In this document: one piece after another, positions 18,186-27,740 of the stretch
How the letters are laid out: every line of letters begins with the position of its first letter
How positions within the stretch are numbered: position 1 is the first letter of the stretch
Assembly (NCBI GenBank): GCA_017431145.1
Contig: JAFRLQ010000135.1
Location: 62,001 to 126,000, forward strand
Reading direction: 5' to 3'
Source of the DNA: Clostridia bacterium
GTDB lineage: Bacteria > Bacillota > Clostridia > Christensenellales > Maliibacteriaceae
DNA length: 64,000 nucleotides
The notes under the pieces: generated by a model
Database searches by the model: none
The model's input: only the letters and a program-made list of their open reading frames with translations
What the model was told of the DNA's origin: nothing
Position numbers and translations under genes: made by a program

Positions 18186-19541
18186 ATGGATTTTAATCTT
18201 TCCTTGGATGAAATCAATCGCCTGATCGATGAGAATGCATGGGGAAAGCTTCGACAGTATCTGGCCGAAGCAAATGAAGTAGATATTGCAACAGTTCTTG
18301 AGGAACTCGATAACGATAAACTCATTCTTGTATTCCGGATTCTGCCGAAAGACATTTCAGCAGACGTCTTTTCGTACATGGATCCAGATCAGCAGGAGCA
18401 AATAGTCCAGTCAATTTCCAATACCGAAATTCGTTCCCTGCTGGACAACATGATGCTTGACGATACGGTCGATTTCCTTGAAGAAATGCCGGCAAATGTT
18501 GTTACCAAGGTCTTACAGAACACGAACGAGTCGACAAGAAAACTCATTAACCAGTTTTTGAATTATCCAGATAATTCTGCCGGTTCGATCATGACGATCG
18601 AATTTGTACAGTTCCGGTCAGGCTGGACGATTCAGCAGGCGATGAACTATCTTCGCGCAAACGCAACCGACAGCGAAATGATTTCCATTTGCTACGTCGT
18701 TAATGCGAAAAGACAGCTTATCGGTATGGTCGAACTGCGCGATCTGATCCTTGCCGACGATAATGCTTTAATCGATTCCATCACAGATGATCCGCCGCTG
18801 GTCGTGCATACTCTTGATGACCAGGAATATGTTGCGACACAGGCGCAGAAGTATGACCTTATCGCTGTGCCTGTTACGGATAAAGAGGGCAGACTAGTCG
18901 GAATCATCACCATCGATGATATCGTCGATGTTGTTCAGGAAGAGAACACCGAGGACTTTGAAAAAATGGCTGCAATGCAGCCTTCCGATGAAGAATACCT
19001 GAAGACAGGTGTTTTCTCAATGGCAAAGCACAGAATCCTGTGGCTTCTTATCCTGATGATTTCCGCGACATTTACGGGCAGAATCATTCGGCATTATAAC
19101 GATCTGCTTCAGGACTGCATCATTCTTGCGTCCTTCTACCCGATGCTTATGGATACAGGTGGAAACTGCGGCGCTCAGGCGTCGACTCTGATCATTCGTG
19201 GTATGGCTTTGAATGAAATCCAGTGGAAAGATATCTTTAGAGTGCAGTGGAAAGAGTTTCGCGTTGGTATGATCGTCGGTATCATTCTTGCGATTGTCAA
19301 CTTCATTCGTGTTATACTGTTGGAGAGGGCATCTGTTCCCGTTGCCGCTGTTGTATCCGTCAGTTTGCTTTGCACCGTTATTCTCGCTAAGTTTATCGGC
19401 TGCACGCTTCCCATGCTTGCGAAAAAAGTAAAACTGGATCCGGCATTAATGGCAAGTCCTATTATTACGACAATGGTGGATGCATGTTCACTTGCGTTGT
19501 ATTTCTTCTTTGCTTCAAGGTTCTTAGACATTGTCGCCTGA
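18186..19541 (+). CDS. mgtE: Magnesium transporter MgtE
   Basis: 451 residues, the standard length. A Mg2+ channel of the inner membrane gated by cytoplasmic Mg2+. The N-terminal helical MgtE domain (about 1-130), two CBS domains (about 135-255) and five C-terminal membrane helices are recognisable. The pore region TGGNCGAQAST is conserved. The ATG follows AAAAGGAG by 8 bp; a GTG three codons earlier overlaps that SD and is rejected. It is probably controlled by the preceding leader. Confidence 0.95.
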   Translation: MDFNLSLDEINRLIDENAWGKLRQYLAEANEVDIATVLEELDNDKLILVFRILPKDISADVFSYMDPDQQEQIVQSISNTEIRSLLDNMMLDDTVDFLEEMPANVVTKVLQNTNESTRKLINQFLNYPDNSAGSIMTIEFVQFRSGWTIQQAMNYLRANATDSEMISICYVVNAKRQLIGMVELRDLILADDNALIDSITDDPPLVVHTLDDQEYVATQAQKYDLIAVPVTDKEGRLVGIITIDDIVDVVQEENTEDFEKMAAMQPSDEEYLKTGVFSMAKHRILWLLILMISATFTGRIIRHYNDLLQDCIILASFYPMLMDTGGNCGAQASTLIIRGMALNEIQWKDIFRVQWKEFRVGMIVGIILAIVNFIRVILLERASVPVAAVVSVSLLCTVILAKFIGCTLPMLAKKVKLDPALMASPIITTMVDACSLALYFFFASRFLDIVA

Positions 19542-19559
19542 TACGAAAAGAGGTAGTTT

Positions 19560-20024
19560 ATGAAGTGCTTTTACTGTGGGTGTAAGGACAGCAGAGTCGT
19601 AGACTCAAGAATGACTGAGGATGGAATTGTGATCCGCCGTCGCAGAGAATGCGAACAATGCAAAAAACGGTTTACCACTTACGAGAAGATTGAATTTGCG
19701 CCTATGTATGTCATTAAAAACGACAACAGACGCGAAGAATTCAGCGCTGAAAAAGTTCGTAACAGTATTATGAAAGCATGTGCCAAGCGTCCTGTTCCGA
19801 TTGCCAAGGTCGATCAGCTTGTTTTATCCGTGGAACAGGAAGTGAATAACAGTTATTCGCAGGAGGTTCCGTCCAAAAAGATCGGCGAACTGGTAATGAA
19901 TGGTCTGAAATCGATCGATGAAGTCGCATATGTCAGATATGCATCTGTTTACAGGCAGTTCCGTGATATCAATTCCTTTATGGATGAATTGAGAAGCCTT
20001 CTCGATGAGGATAGTATTCAATGA
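19560..20024 (+). CDS. nrdR: Transcriptional repressor NrdR
   Basis: 154 residues, the family length. It represses ribonucleotide reductase genes in response to ATP/dATP. The zinc ribbon has C3, C6, C31 and C34, followed by the RRRRECEQCKKRFTTYE segment and an ATP-cone domain (about 49-139). Its stop overlaps the start of pgeF by 4 bp (ATGA), so they are coupled. No nrd gene lies in the window. Confidence 0.97.
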   Translation: MKCFYCGCKDSRVVDSRMTEDGIVIRRRRECEQCKKRFTTYEKIEFAPMYVIKNDNRREEFSAEKVRNSIMKACAKRPVPIAKVDQLVLSVEQEVNNSYSQEVPSKKIGELVMNGLKSIDEVAYVRYASVYRQFRDINSFMDELRSLLDEDSIQ

Positions 20025-20845
20025 GCTACAGAATCACACACACGTGCATCCAGAAGCAAATAGGGGATCTGGTTTTCTACCGGATCCCTTTATTTGAGAA
20101 TACAGGAAACGTAGTTGCTTTTTTTACCACACGTCTGGGCGGTTCGAGCACCATACCGGAATTGCAGTCCATGAATCTTGGTTTCAGCAAAGACGGGGAA
20201 AAAGTTGAAAATGTGAGGACAAATTATGAGAAACTCTGCCGTGCATTTTCATTGATCCCTGAAAATCTTGTTTTAACAAAACAGGAACACACAGATATTA
20301 TTCTGACAGATGCTCACATGCATAGAGGGATGGGCTGGAATGAACCCGTCAGTATAATCGCCGATTCGATGATTACAAATGCTGAAGATTGCATCCTCGT
20401 AAAGTTCACCGCCGATTGCGTCCCCGTTTTACTTTTTGATCCGGTAAAACGGGTAATCGCAGATGTTCATGACGGATGGCGTGGAACGGTAAAACGCCTT
20501 GCCGAAAAAACAGTTCAGAGAATGTGTTTTGATTACGGGTGTGATCCCAGGGACATCCTTGCCGCAATCGGTCCCTCCATCGGTCCATGCTGTTTTGAAA
20601 TCGGTTCTGATGTCGCAAGCGTCTTTACAGAGGGATTCGATCCTTTCTATACGTTTCCGACAAACCCGAATAAATACCATTCAAATCTTTGGTCATGCAA
20701 TGTTCAGCAACTGATGGAATCCGGTATAACGGCAGATCATATCGCAGTCGCGAATATTTGCACCTATTGCAACAATCAGTTGTTTTATTCTTACCGCCGG
20801 GAGGGAAAAAACACCGGCAGTCTTGGTGCATTTATCAGTCTTTGA
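20021..20845 (+). CDS. pgeF: Purine nucleoside phosphorylase / peptidoglycan editing factor (YfiH family)
   Basis: 274 residues of the multi-copper polyphenol oxidase (laccase-domain) family, YlmD in B. subtilis. The metal site is built from FTADCVPVLLFD and DVHDGWRGT plus IGPSIGPCCFEIG. Family members act as zinc purine nucleoside phosphorylases and affect peptidoglycan composition; the substrate here is inferred from the family. It overlaps nrdR by 4 bp. Confidence 0.9.
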   Translation: MSYRITHTCIQKQIGDLVFYRIPLFENTGNVVAFFTTRLGGSSTIPELQSMNLGFSKDGEKVENVRTNYEKLCRAFSLIPENLVLTKQEHTDIILTDAHMHRGMGWNEPVSIIADSMITNAEDCILVKFTADCVPVLLFDPVKRVIADVHDGWRGTVKRLAEKTVQRMCFDYGCDPRDILAAIGPSIGPCCFEIGSDVASVFTEGFDPFYTFPTNPNKYHSNLWSCNVQQLMESGITADHIAVANICTYCNNQLFYSYRREGKNTGSLGAFISL

Positions 20846-20882
20846 ACCGGTTTATTGTTCTATTCCTGCTGTTTATGTTGGT

Positions 20883-20911
20883 TTGTCTTTTCTAATAACA
20901 AAAGTTATAAT
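20883..20911 (+). promoter_or_regulatory. Promoter of the miaB-mutS-mutL-miaA operon
   Basis: TTGTCT (20883-20888), a 17-bp spacer and TATAAT (20906-20911), 24 bp before the miaB start. Confidence 0.8.
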
Positions 20912-20934
20912 ACTTTACTGTGATGGAGCAAACA

Positions 20935-22251
20935 ATGAAAGACACCGATTTTACTTACAATATCGTTACATATGGTTGCCAAATGAACGAAAAGGACTCA
21001 TCCACGATGGCGGCAATGCTGGACCAGATTGGCGGAAGAGAATCCTCTCGTGATGATGCGCAGCTTCTGATTTTCAACACCTGTTGTGTGCGTGAGCATG
21101 CTGAAGATAAGGTGTTCGGCAACGTTGGCGCTTTGAAAAAACAGCTCTCCGAACGTCCGAATCTGATCATAGGCGTCTGCGGATGCATGATGCAGCAGAA
21201 AGGCGTTGCTGAAAAATTCATGAAAAAGTTCCCCTTTGTAAATTTTGTTATGGGAACACACAACATGCATCAGTTACCGCAGATCGTACTTCAGGTTGTA
21301 AAGTACGGAGAAAGAGTCTGTGCCGTCTGGGATTCCGAGGGTGAAATCATCGAAGAGCTGCCATTAAGAACCGGTAAAATCTCATCCTACGTAAACATTA
21401 TGTTTGGTTGCGATAATTACTGCACTTATTGTATTGTTCCATATGTTCGCGGACACGAGCGTAGTCGCAGCAAGGATGCAATAATCCGCGAAGTTCAGGC
21501 CTTATCAGAGAGCGGAACAAAAGAGATCATTCTTCTCGGTCAAAATGTAAACTCTTATCAAGGGGGAGATGACCGCTTCGCCGATTTGCTTTACAGTTTG
21601 AATGAGATTCCCGGTATCGATCGCATCCGTTTTATGACATCACACCCGAAAGACATTTCATTAGCATTGATGAATGCCATGAAAGACTGTGATCATGTCT
21701 GTAAACAGTTGCATTTACCGGTACAGTCAGGCAGCAACGAAATACTTCGGCGGATGAACAGACGTTATACAGCTGAGATTTATCGAGAAAAGGTAATGGA
21801 ACTGCGGCAATTGATTCCCGACATTGCACTGACAACAGATATTATTGTCGGTTTTCCTGGAGAAACTTCCGACGATTTTCAACAAACACTTGACCTCGTG
21901 AATGATATTCGTTTTGTAACCGGATACTTCTTCAAGTATTCACCTCGTCCAGGAACTCCCGCTGCCAAATTTGAAAACCAAATCGATGAGGATATAAAAC
22001 AGGAACGTCTCGCGACTCTTTTGAAACTTCAGGACGGAATCACAAATGAATACAACAGGAGCCTGATCGGAAAGACGCTTCATGTAATGCCGGAAAAAAC
22101 GGCTGATAGACACGCAGGGCAGATTATTGGACGAAGTGACGGAGGCCGTACAGTTCATTTCCTCGGCTCTTCCGATTTGCTCGGCAGCACAGTTCCTGTC
22201 ACGATCACCGATGTTACAGGAAACACACTTTTAGGTGTAATACGCAATTGA
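20935..22251 (+). CDS. miaB: tRNA-2-methylthio-N6-dimethylallyladenosine synthase
   Basis: 438 residues. A radical-SAM methylthiotransferase modifying i6A37 in tRNA. The N-terminal UPF0004 domain contributes C15, C50 and C84 for one cluster. The SAM cluster is C159-x3-C163-x2-C166 in GCDNYCTYC, followed by a C-terminal TRAM domain. The ATG at 20935 has GGAG 6 bp upstream; upstream ATG/GTG codons precede that SD. miaA, which makes its substrate, is in the same operon. Confidence 0.96.
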   Translation: MKDTDFTYNIVTYGCQMNEKDSSTMAAMLDQIGGRESSRDDAQLLIFNTCCVREHAEDKVFGNVGALKKQLSERPNLIIGVCGCMMQQKGVAEKFMKKFPFVNFVMGTHNMHQLPQIVLQVVKYGERVCAVWDSEGEIIEELPLRTGKISSYVNIMFGCDNYCTYCIVPYVRGHERSRSKDAIIREVQALSESGTKEIILLGQNVNSYQGGDDRFADLLYSLNEIPGIDRIRFMTSHPKDISLALMNAMKDCDHVCKQLHLPVQSGSNEILRRMNRRYTAEIYREKVMELRQLIPDIALTTDIIVGFPGETSDDFQQTLDLVNDIRFVTGYFFKYSPRPGTPAAKFENQIDEDIKQERLATLLKLQDGITNEYNRSLIGKTLHVMPEKTADRHAGQIIGRSDGGRTVHFLGSSDLLGSTVPVTITDVTGNTLLGVIRN

Positions 22252-22272
22252 ATTGCCTTTAGCGGAGTTGTA

Positions 22273-24903
22273 ATGATGGAATCTCAAACGCCAATGATGA
22301 AACAATATTTTGAATTAAAAGAGCAGAACCCTGACTGCCTTTTATTCTTTCGTTTGGGCGATTTCTATGAATTGTTTTACGATGATGCGGAACTGGTTTC
22401 TCGTGAATTGGATCTTACTCTAACAGGCAGAGCAAGCGGAAACAATATGCGTGCACCGATGTGCGGTGTTCCACATCACGCAGTGAATACTTACATCGGG
22501 AGACTGATTGAAAAAGGTTACAAAGTTGCCATTGCCGAGCAGATGGAGGATCCGGCTCTTGCCAAGGGACTTGTTTCAAGAGACATAATCCGTATTGTAA
22601 CTCCCGGCACACTGCTCGAAGACAATCTGCTTATTGATGACCGCAATAATTACATCGCGTGTCTGCTTTTCAGCGAGTCAAAACTCGGTCTTGCCTTTTC
22701 AGACATTTCGACGGGGGAATTCTCGGTATGTGTATACTCTGAAAACACGCCGAACCGGCGGATCATTGATGAGCTTATTCACCTGAATGCATCGGAACTC
22801 ATTACAACTGCAGAAACCTTTGAGTTTCTTCAGAAACAAAGCAATTACAACAGGATCCTTTGTTCGATAACAATGCAGGAACTGTCTGATTCCGATTTTC
22901 TCACACAGCATTTTTCGCGAGAGAGGGATCTGACATGCATCTCATCTTTGAATCCGTTATGCAGACTTGCGGCAAACCAGCTTCTTTCGTATTTATTCAC
23001 CACGCAAAAAGGGGCAATCAGACAGGTCACACGAATCGAAACAAGAGAATTAAACGAGTATATCAATCTTGATCCTGCAACAATCAACAGTTTGGAAGTC
23101 GTCTCCAGCCTTCATGGGAATGATAAGAAAAGATCTCTTCTGGGTGTTTTGGATCGGACTAACACTGCGATGGGTGCAAGACTGCTTCGGTCTTGGATCG
23201 AACATCCGCTTTCTCACATCGCAACTATTGAGTCCCGATTGGATTCTGTTGAGTTCTTTTATAATAATCAAGTATTGTGCGACACGCTTGCCGCTTATCT
23301 GAGCCAGATTCGCGATTTGGAACGTCTGTGTACCCGAATCATCGGGGCCAACACTTCACCGCGGGATCTCTTGTCTTTGTCTTCTTCGCTGGCAGTAATA
23401 CCGCAGATTATTAAACTGTTTGAACAAAAGGATTCCGTCAGTTTGTCTCCCTTGATCAACACGCTCGATCCTTTAACTGCCCTGGCACGTTTAATCGAGT
23501 CTGCCATTTCCGAAGACGCACCATTGAATGCCCATGACCCGGATGTCATACGTAAAGGTTACAACGAAGAACTCGATAATCTGAAGGATATCCAGAAAAA
23601 CGGTCATTCCTGGATCGCATCGCTTGAAGCTCGCGAACGCGAACGTACTGGAATCAAGAATCTGCGGATTAATTATAACCGTGTGTTCGGATACTATATC
23701 GAGGTTACAAAGTCTTATTATGATCTGGTTCCGATCAACTATGTCCGAAAACAGACCCTTAGCAATAGTGAGCGTTTTACTACTGAAGAACTGCATGATA
23801 TTGAGACGAAAATACTAACGGCACAGGAACAGATCAGTCAGAAGGAATTCTCTCTCTTCAGTGAAATCAAATTGGCTGCATGTGAATGCATCGAAACAAT
23901 TCAAAAGAACGCGCAGTGTCTTGCCTGTCTTGATGTATATTCATCACTTGCCATTACGTCAAGGCTGAATCATTATACGCGTCCGAGAATAAATGAGAGC
24001 AGCAACATCATCATCAAAGGCGGCAGACATCCTGTTGTTGAGGTTTTGAAACGAGATGTTCCGTTCGTTCCGAATGATACTATTCTGGACAATTCCGACA
24101 ACAGATTCCTGATTATAACAGGACCGAATATGGCAGGGAAATCAACTTACCTCCGGCAGGTCGCACTGATTGCTTTGATGGCACAGATCGGTTGCTTTGT
24201 TCCCGCTGAATCAGCAGAAATTGGCTTGATTGATGGTATTTATACAAGAATCGGTGCTTCAGATGATCTTTCAAGCGGACAGAGTACTTTTATGCTTGAA
24301 ATGAACGAAGTTGCGCACATTCTGCAGAACGCCACTCCAAGCAGCCTGATTATCCTTGATGAAGTGGGACGCGGAACGTCAACATTTGACGGTCTCTCGA
24401 TTGCATGGGCAATAACCGAATACATATCTCAATCTCCTGCGATGATGTCTAAAACCCTATTTGCCACTCATTATCATGAACTGACGGTTTTAGAGGGAAA
24501 TCTTCCTGGCGTGAAGAATTACTGTATTGCTGTTCGGGAACGGGGAGATAAGGTATATTTTCTTCGTCAGATCCGCAGGGGAACAACCGACAAGAGTTTT
24601 GGTATTCATGTTGCAAGGCTTGCAAATCTTCCTGAGTCCGTTTTAAAACGCGCCAACAAAATACTAAAACAACTTGAAAAGACCGGGCTTTCAAAGCAAA
24701 CATCGAAAATCATGTCAAACAGCGATGCTACAAGCGATGTGAACTACGGAAAACAGATCGGTATGTTTGCTGATGACACCAGCAGTATTCAGGTTCTTTC
24801 CGAGTTACGGGATTTAGTCGTTGATAGACTTACACCGATCGACGCTTTGAATATTCTGAATAATCTGCAAAAGAAACTAAGAAATGGAAATGATTCCAAA
24901 TGA
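22273..24903 (+). CDS. mutS: DNA mismatch repair protein MutS
   Basis: 876 residues, full length. It recognises mismatches; the N-terminal domain keeps the mismatch-probing Phe-x-Glu (GDFYELFYDDA). The C-terminal ATPase shows Walker A GPNMAGKST, the STFMLEMNE segment and Walker B LIILDEVGRGTSTFDG, plus the THYHEL motif. The start may be this ATG or the next codon (also ATG); GGAG is 5 or 8 bp upstream. It is followed by mutL with a 4-bp overlap. Confidence 0.98.
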   Translation: MMESQTPMMKQYFELKEQNPDCLLFFRLGDFYELFYDDAELVSRELDLTLTGRASGNNMRAPMCGVPHHAVNTYIGRLIEKGYKVAIAEQMEDPALAKGLVSRDIIRIVTPGTLLEDNLLIDDRNNYIACLLFSESKLGLAFSDISTGEFSVCVYSENTPNRRIIDELIHLNASELITTAETFEFLQKQSNYNRILCSITMQELSDSDFLTQHFSRERDLTCISSLNPLCRLAANQLLSYLFTTQKGAIRQVTRIETRELNEYINLDPATINSLEVVSSLHGNDKKRSLLGVLDRTNTAMGARLLRSWIEHPLSHIATIESRLDSVEFFYNNQVLCDTLAAYLSQIRDLERLCTRIIGANTSPRDLLSLSSSLAVIPQIIKLFEQKDSVSLSPLINTLDPLTALARLIESAISEDAPLNAHDPDVIRKGYNEELDNLKDIQKNGHSWIASLEARERERTGIKNLRINYNRVFGYYIEVTKSYYDLVPINYVRKQTLSNSERFTTEELHDIETKILTAQEQISQKEFSLFSEIKLAACECIETIQKNAQCLACLDVYSSLAITSRLNHYTRPRINESSNIIIKGGRHPVVEVLKRDVPFVPNDTILDNSDNRFLIITGPNMAGKSTYLRQVALIALMAQIGCFVPAESAEIGLIDGIYTRIGASDDLSSGQSTFMLEMNEVAHILQNATPSSLIILDEVGRGTSTFDGLSIAWAITEYISQSPAMMSKTLFATHYHELTVLEGNLPGVKNYCIAVRERGDKVYFLRQIRRGTTDKSFGIHVARLANLPESVLKRANKILKQLEKTGLSKQTSKIMSNSDATSDVNYGKQIGMFADDTSSIQVLSELRDLVVDRLTPIDALNILNNLQKKLRNGNDSK

Positions 24904-26816
24904 GTATCATTAATGTATTAGATCCATATGTTTCAAATCAAATCGCAGCAGGCGAAGTAGTTGAGCGCCCTGCTTCTGCTGTAAAAGAGCTCATCGAGAA
25001 TTCACTCGATGCCGGTGCAACTTCTATTACGGTTGAAATCATTGACGGTGGAACGACAATGATCCGTGTCACCGATAATGGGATCGGTATGGACGCATCC
25101 GATGCCGAAACTGCTTTTCTCAGACACGCAACCAGCAAGATTCACGATTCAGAGGATCTCAACTCTATCCACACATTAGGATTCAGAGGAGAAGCGCTTG
25201 CGGCAATTGCTTCAGTTTCAAAAGTCAGTATGTGGACCAGGATCGCTACCGGTTCATTCGGAACAAAAGTTGAACTTGAGGCAGGAGAGTTGTTGTCATC
25301 TGAACCGTTCGGCGCGCCGAATGGAACATCGATCACTGTGAATGATCTGTTCTACAACACTCCAGCCAGAAAGAAATTCCTTAAAAAACCTTTTGTAGAA
25401 TCCGGTTACGTACAGGAAGTCGTCCTTCGAAGCATTTTGTCTCGGCCTGACGTTTCTTTCCGCTTTGTTTCTGATAAAAAACAAGTTTTTTTCTCTTCCG
25501 GAGACGGTTCCCTCGAAAACGCCATCTATGCTGTATACGGGAAAACTGTCCGTGAAAACCTGATGCACATCAGCGGAAGTTTCAGCAACGGCTCTTTTAA
25601 CGGTTTTATCGGCGATGTAAGCCTTGTAAGATCAAATAGGAAACGCGAGCATATCAACATCAACAACCGTTGTGTAAACTGCCCTGCAATTTCTTATGCC
25701 ATCGAAGAATCCTATAACACTCTTCTGATGCTCCATAAGTTTCCTTTTTTCGTGATCAGTATTGATATGGATTATCGTTCCATTGATGTTAATGTCCATC
25801 CATCCAAACTGGAAGTAAGAATTCAGAATGAAACAGAAATTGCTCAGGTAATTACCGCTTCCTGTGTTCGTGTTTTATCAAAACAGGAGAATCCTTTTTC
25901 GCGCATCTATAAGAATGATTCAGAATTGTTCGCTCCGGTTGTTTCAGGGATTTCTTCTAAAAACAGCGATAAACCGGCCGATTCCGAACCGGGGTATAGG
26001 CCTGCGTCGATCATGTTCAAGCCAGATGCAACTCTCAGCTCAAAACCGGCGCCTGCTTCAGCTGCTTCACTTTCAAAGGATTCAGCTCGCATAAAATCGA
26101 GTTTTCGGAGTGAGGAACTTCACACGCCAAAACAGGTCAAATTTGACACTTCTATACCGTATACCAGCGATCAAACTCCATCAGCAACGGCTCTTCATCA
26201 GGATTCCAATGATAATACTGTTCTCGCCGATGAATCCGCTGATTTTCGTTATATTGGCGTGTTTTTAAACACATATCTTTTGATAGAAATGAAGAACAGC
26301 CTCTATGTAATTGATCAGCATGCTGCGCATGAACGTCTGTTGTTTGATGCTTTTTCTGCACAAATAGAAAAAGCAACCGTTCTGTCACAGCCTCTTCTTA
26401 TACCAAGCGTTGAAACCGTATCGATTGAAGAAATGAGTTGTTTTCTTGAAAACAAAGATGTATTACACTCTATCGGTTTTGATGCTGAAGCCTTTGGTCC
26501 AACCGCAATCAGCATACGTGCTGTGCCGATGATTCTCGGTGAGACGCGAACCGGAGCCTTTCTGCATGATTCGCTCGAATATCTGATGCACAACAAGACC
26601 AACACTTCAAAAACTGACGTCATCAAGTTGGATATAGCAACAAAAGCCTGTAAGGCAGCCGTCAAAGCTGGCGACCCACTATCCGACAGTGAAATCATGA
26701 GTCTTTTGCGAATGATCGAATCGTATGATGGTCCATTGACATGTCCGCATGGTCGTCCGATCTATTACAGAATTACTTCCTATCAAATGGAAAAATGGTT
26801 TAAACGAAGCGTATGA
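24900..26816 (+). CDS. mutL: DNA mismatch repair protein MutL
   Basis: 638 residues. The N-terminal GHKL ATPase has ELIENSLDAGA, DNGIGM and TLGFRGEAL. A variable linker (about 340-455) leads to the C-terminal endonuclease/dimer domain. The metal-binding motif reads DQHAAHERLLFD; the usual form is DQHA-X2-E-X4-E, so the last Glu is Asp here. The zinc-site motifs CKAAVKAGDPLS and CPHGRP are intact. It nicks the daughter strand after MutS recruitment. It overlaps mutS and miaA by 4 bp each. Confidence 0.97.
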   Translation: MSIINVLDPYVSNQIAAGEVVERPASAVKELIENSLDAGATSITVEIIDGGTTMIRVTDNGIGMDASDAETAFLRHATSKIHDSEDLNSIHTLGFRGEALAAIASVSKVSMWTRIATGSFGTKVELEAGELLSSEPFGAPNGTSITVNDLFYNTPARKKFLKKPFVESGYVQEVVLRSILSRPDVSFRFVSDKKQVFFSSGDGSLENAIYAVYGKTVRENLMHISGSFSNGSFNGFIGDVSLVRSNRKREHININNRCVNCPAISYAIEESYNTLLMLHKFPFFVISIDMDYRSIDVNVHPSKLEVRIQNETEIAQVITASCVRVLSKQENPFSRIYKNDSELFAPVVSGISSKNSDKPADSEPGYRPASIMFKPDATLSSKPAPASAASLSKDSARIKSSFRSEELHTPKQVKFDTSIPYTSDQTPSATALHQDSNDNTVLADESADFRYIGVFLNTYLLIEMKNSLYVIDQHAAHERLLFDAFSAQIEKATVLSQPLLIPSVETVSIEEMSCFLENKDVLHSIGFDAEAFGPTAISIRAVPMILGETRTGAFLHDSLEYLMHNKTNTSKTDVIKLDIATKACKAAVKAGDPLSDSEIMSLLRMIESYDGPLTCPHGRPIYYRITSYQMEKWFKRSV

Positions 26817-27712
26817 ACACAATCCCTTTATTAGTGATCTGCGGACCAACCGCAAGCGGAAAAACCAGTCTGTCAATCAAGCTCGCTCAGATGCTGGACG
26901 GCGAAATCATTTCAGCAGATTCTGTACAGATTTACAGAGGAATGGATATCGGCAGCGCTAAACCCACCAAGCAGGAAATGTCCCAGATTACTCATCATAT
27001 GATCGATATCGTCGATCCATGGGTGGACTATTCAGTATCGGACTTTGTCAGCGATTCCATAATCAGAATCAATGATATTATTGCAAGAGGAAAGCTTCCC
27101 ATAATCTGCGGCGGCACAGGTTTTTACCTTCATAGTCTGCTATACGATCTTGATTTCTCAGGTATCGCGCCGAACCAGGAATTGAGAAATGAGCTTTCTA
27201 AAATGGATACAGATGATTTATACCAAAGACTTTTATCTTTGGATCCCGCGACAACCCTTCACCGGAATGATAGAAAACGTGTTATTCGTTCTATTGAGGT
27301 TTTATCGCAAGGCGGCCAAATCAACCGGTTTCGGCAGGAGCACCCGCGCTTTCACTTTCATCAGTTCTGTTTATCATGGGAACGCGCAACACTGTATAAG
27401 CGTATCAATTCACGCTGTGAAGAAATGATTCTTGACGGGTTTATTGATGAAGTCAATTCTCTTTTGCAGAATCCGCTGATAAACATTTCTTTACAGTCAA
27501 TGCAATCAATTGGCTATTCGCAAATCTGCAGATACCTGAATGGAGAGATCTCACTTGATACAAGTATAGAGGACATGAAGCAGACAACACGTCGCTTTGC
27601 CAAAAGACAACTGACCTGGTTCCGCCATGAAAGCAACTGTAATGTTATTTCATGTGAATCTTACAATTCCATTGACGAAATCTGTGTTTACATCAAAAAG
27701 GCGATCGAATAA
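26813..27712 (+). CDS. miaA: tRNA dimethylallyltransferase
   Basis: 299 residues. It adds dimethylallyl to A37 of tRNAs reading UNN codons, the step before MiaB. P-loop GPTASGKTS at the N-terminus, then SADSVQIYRGMDIGSAKP and the ICGGTGFYLHSL motif. It overlaps mutL by 4 bp and is the end of the miaB-mutS-mutL-miaA run. Confidence 0.96.
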   Translation: MNTIPLLVICGPTASGKTSLSIKLAQMLDGEIISADSVQIYRGMDIGSAKPTKQEMSQITHHMIDIVDPWVDYSVSDFVSDSIIRINDIIARGKLPIICGGTGFYLHSLLYDLDFSGIAPNQELRNELSKMDTDDLYQRLLSLDPATTLHRNDRKRVIRSIEVLSQGGQINRFRQEHPRFHFHQFCLSWERATLYKRINSRCEEMILDGFIDEVNSLLQNPLINISLQSMQSIGYSQICRYLNGEISLDTSIEDMKQTTRRFAKRQLTWFRHESNCNVISCESYNSIDEICVYIKKAIE

Positions 27713-27740
27713 GAACAAGAGGGTAGAGGTTTACAATTAA

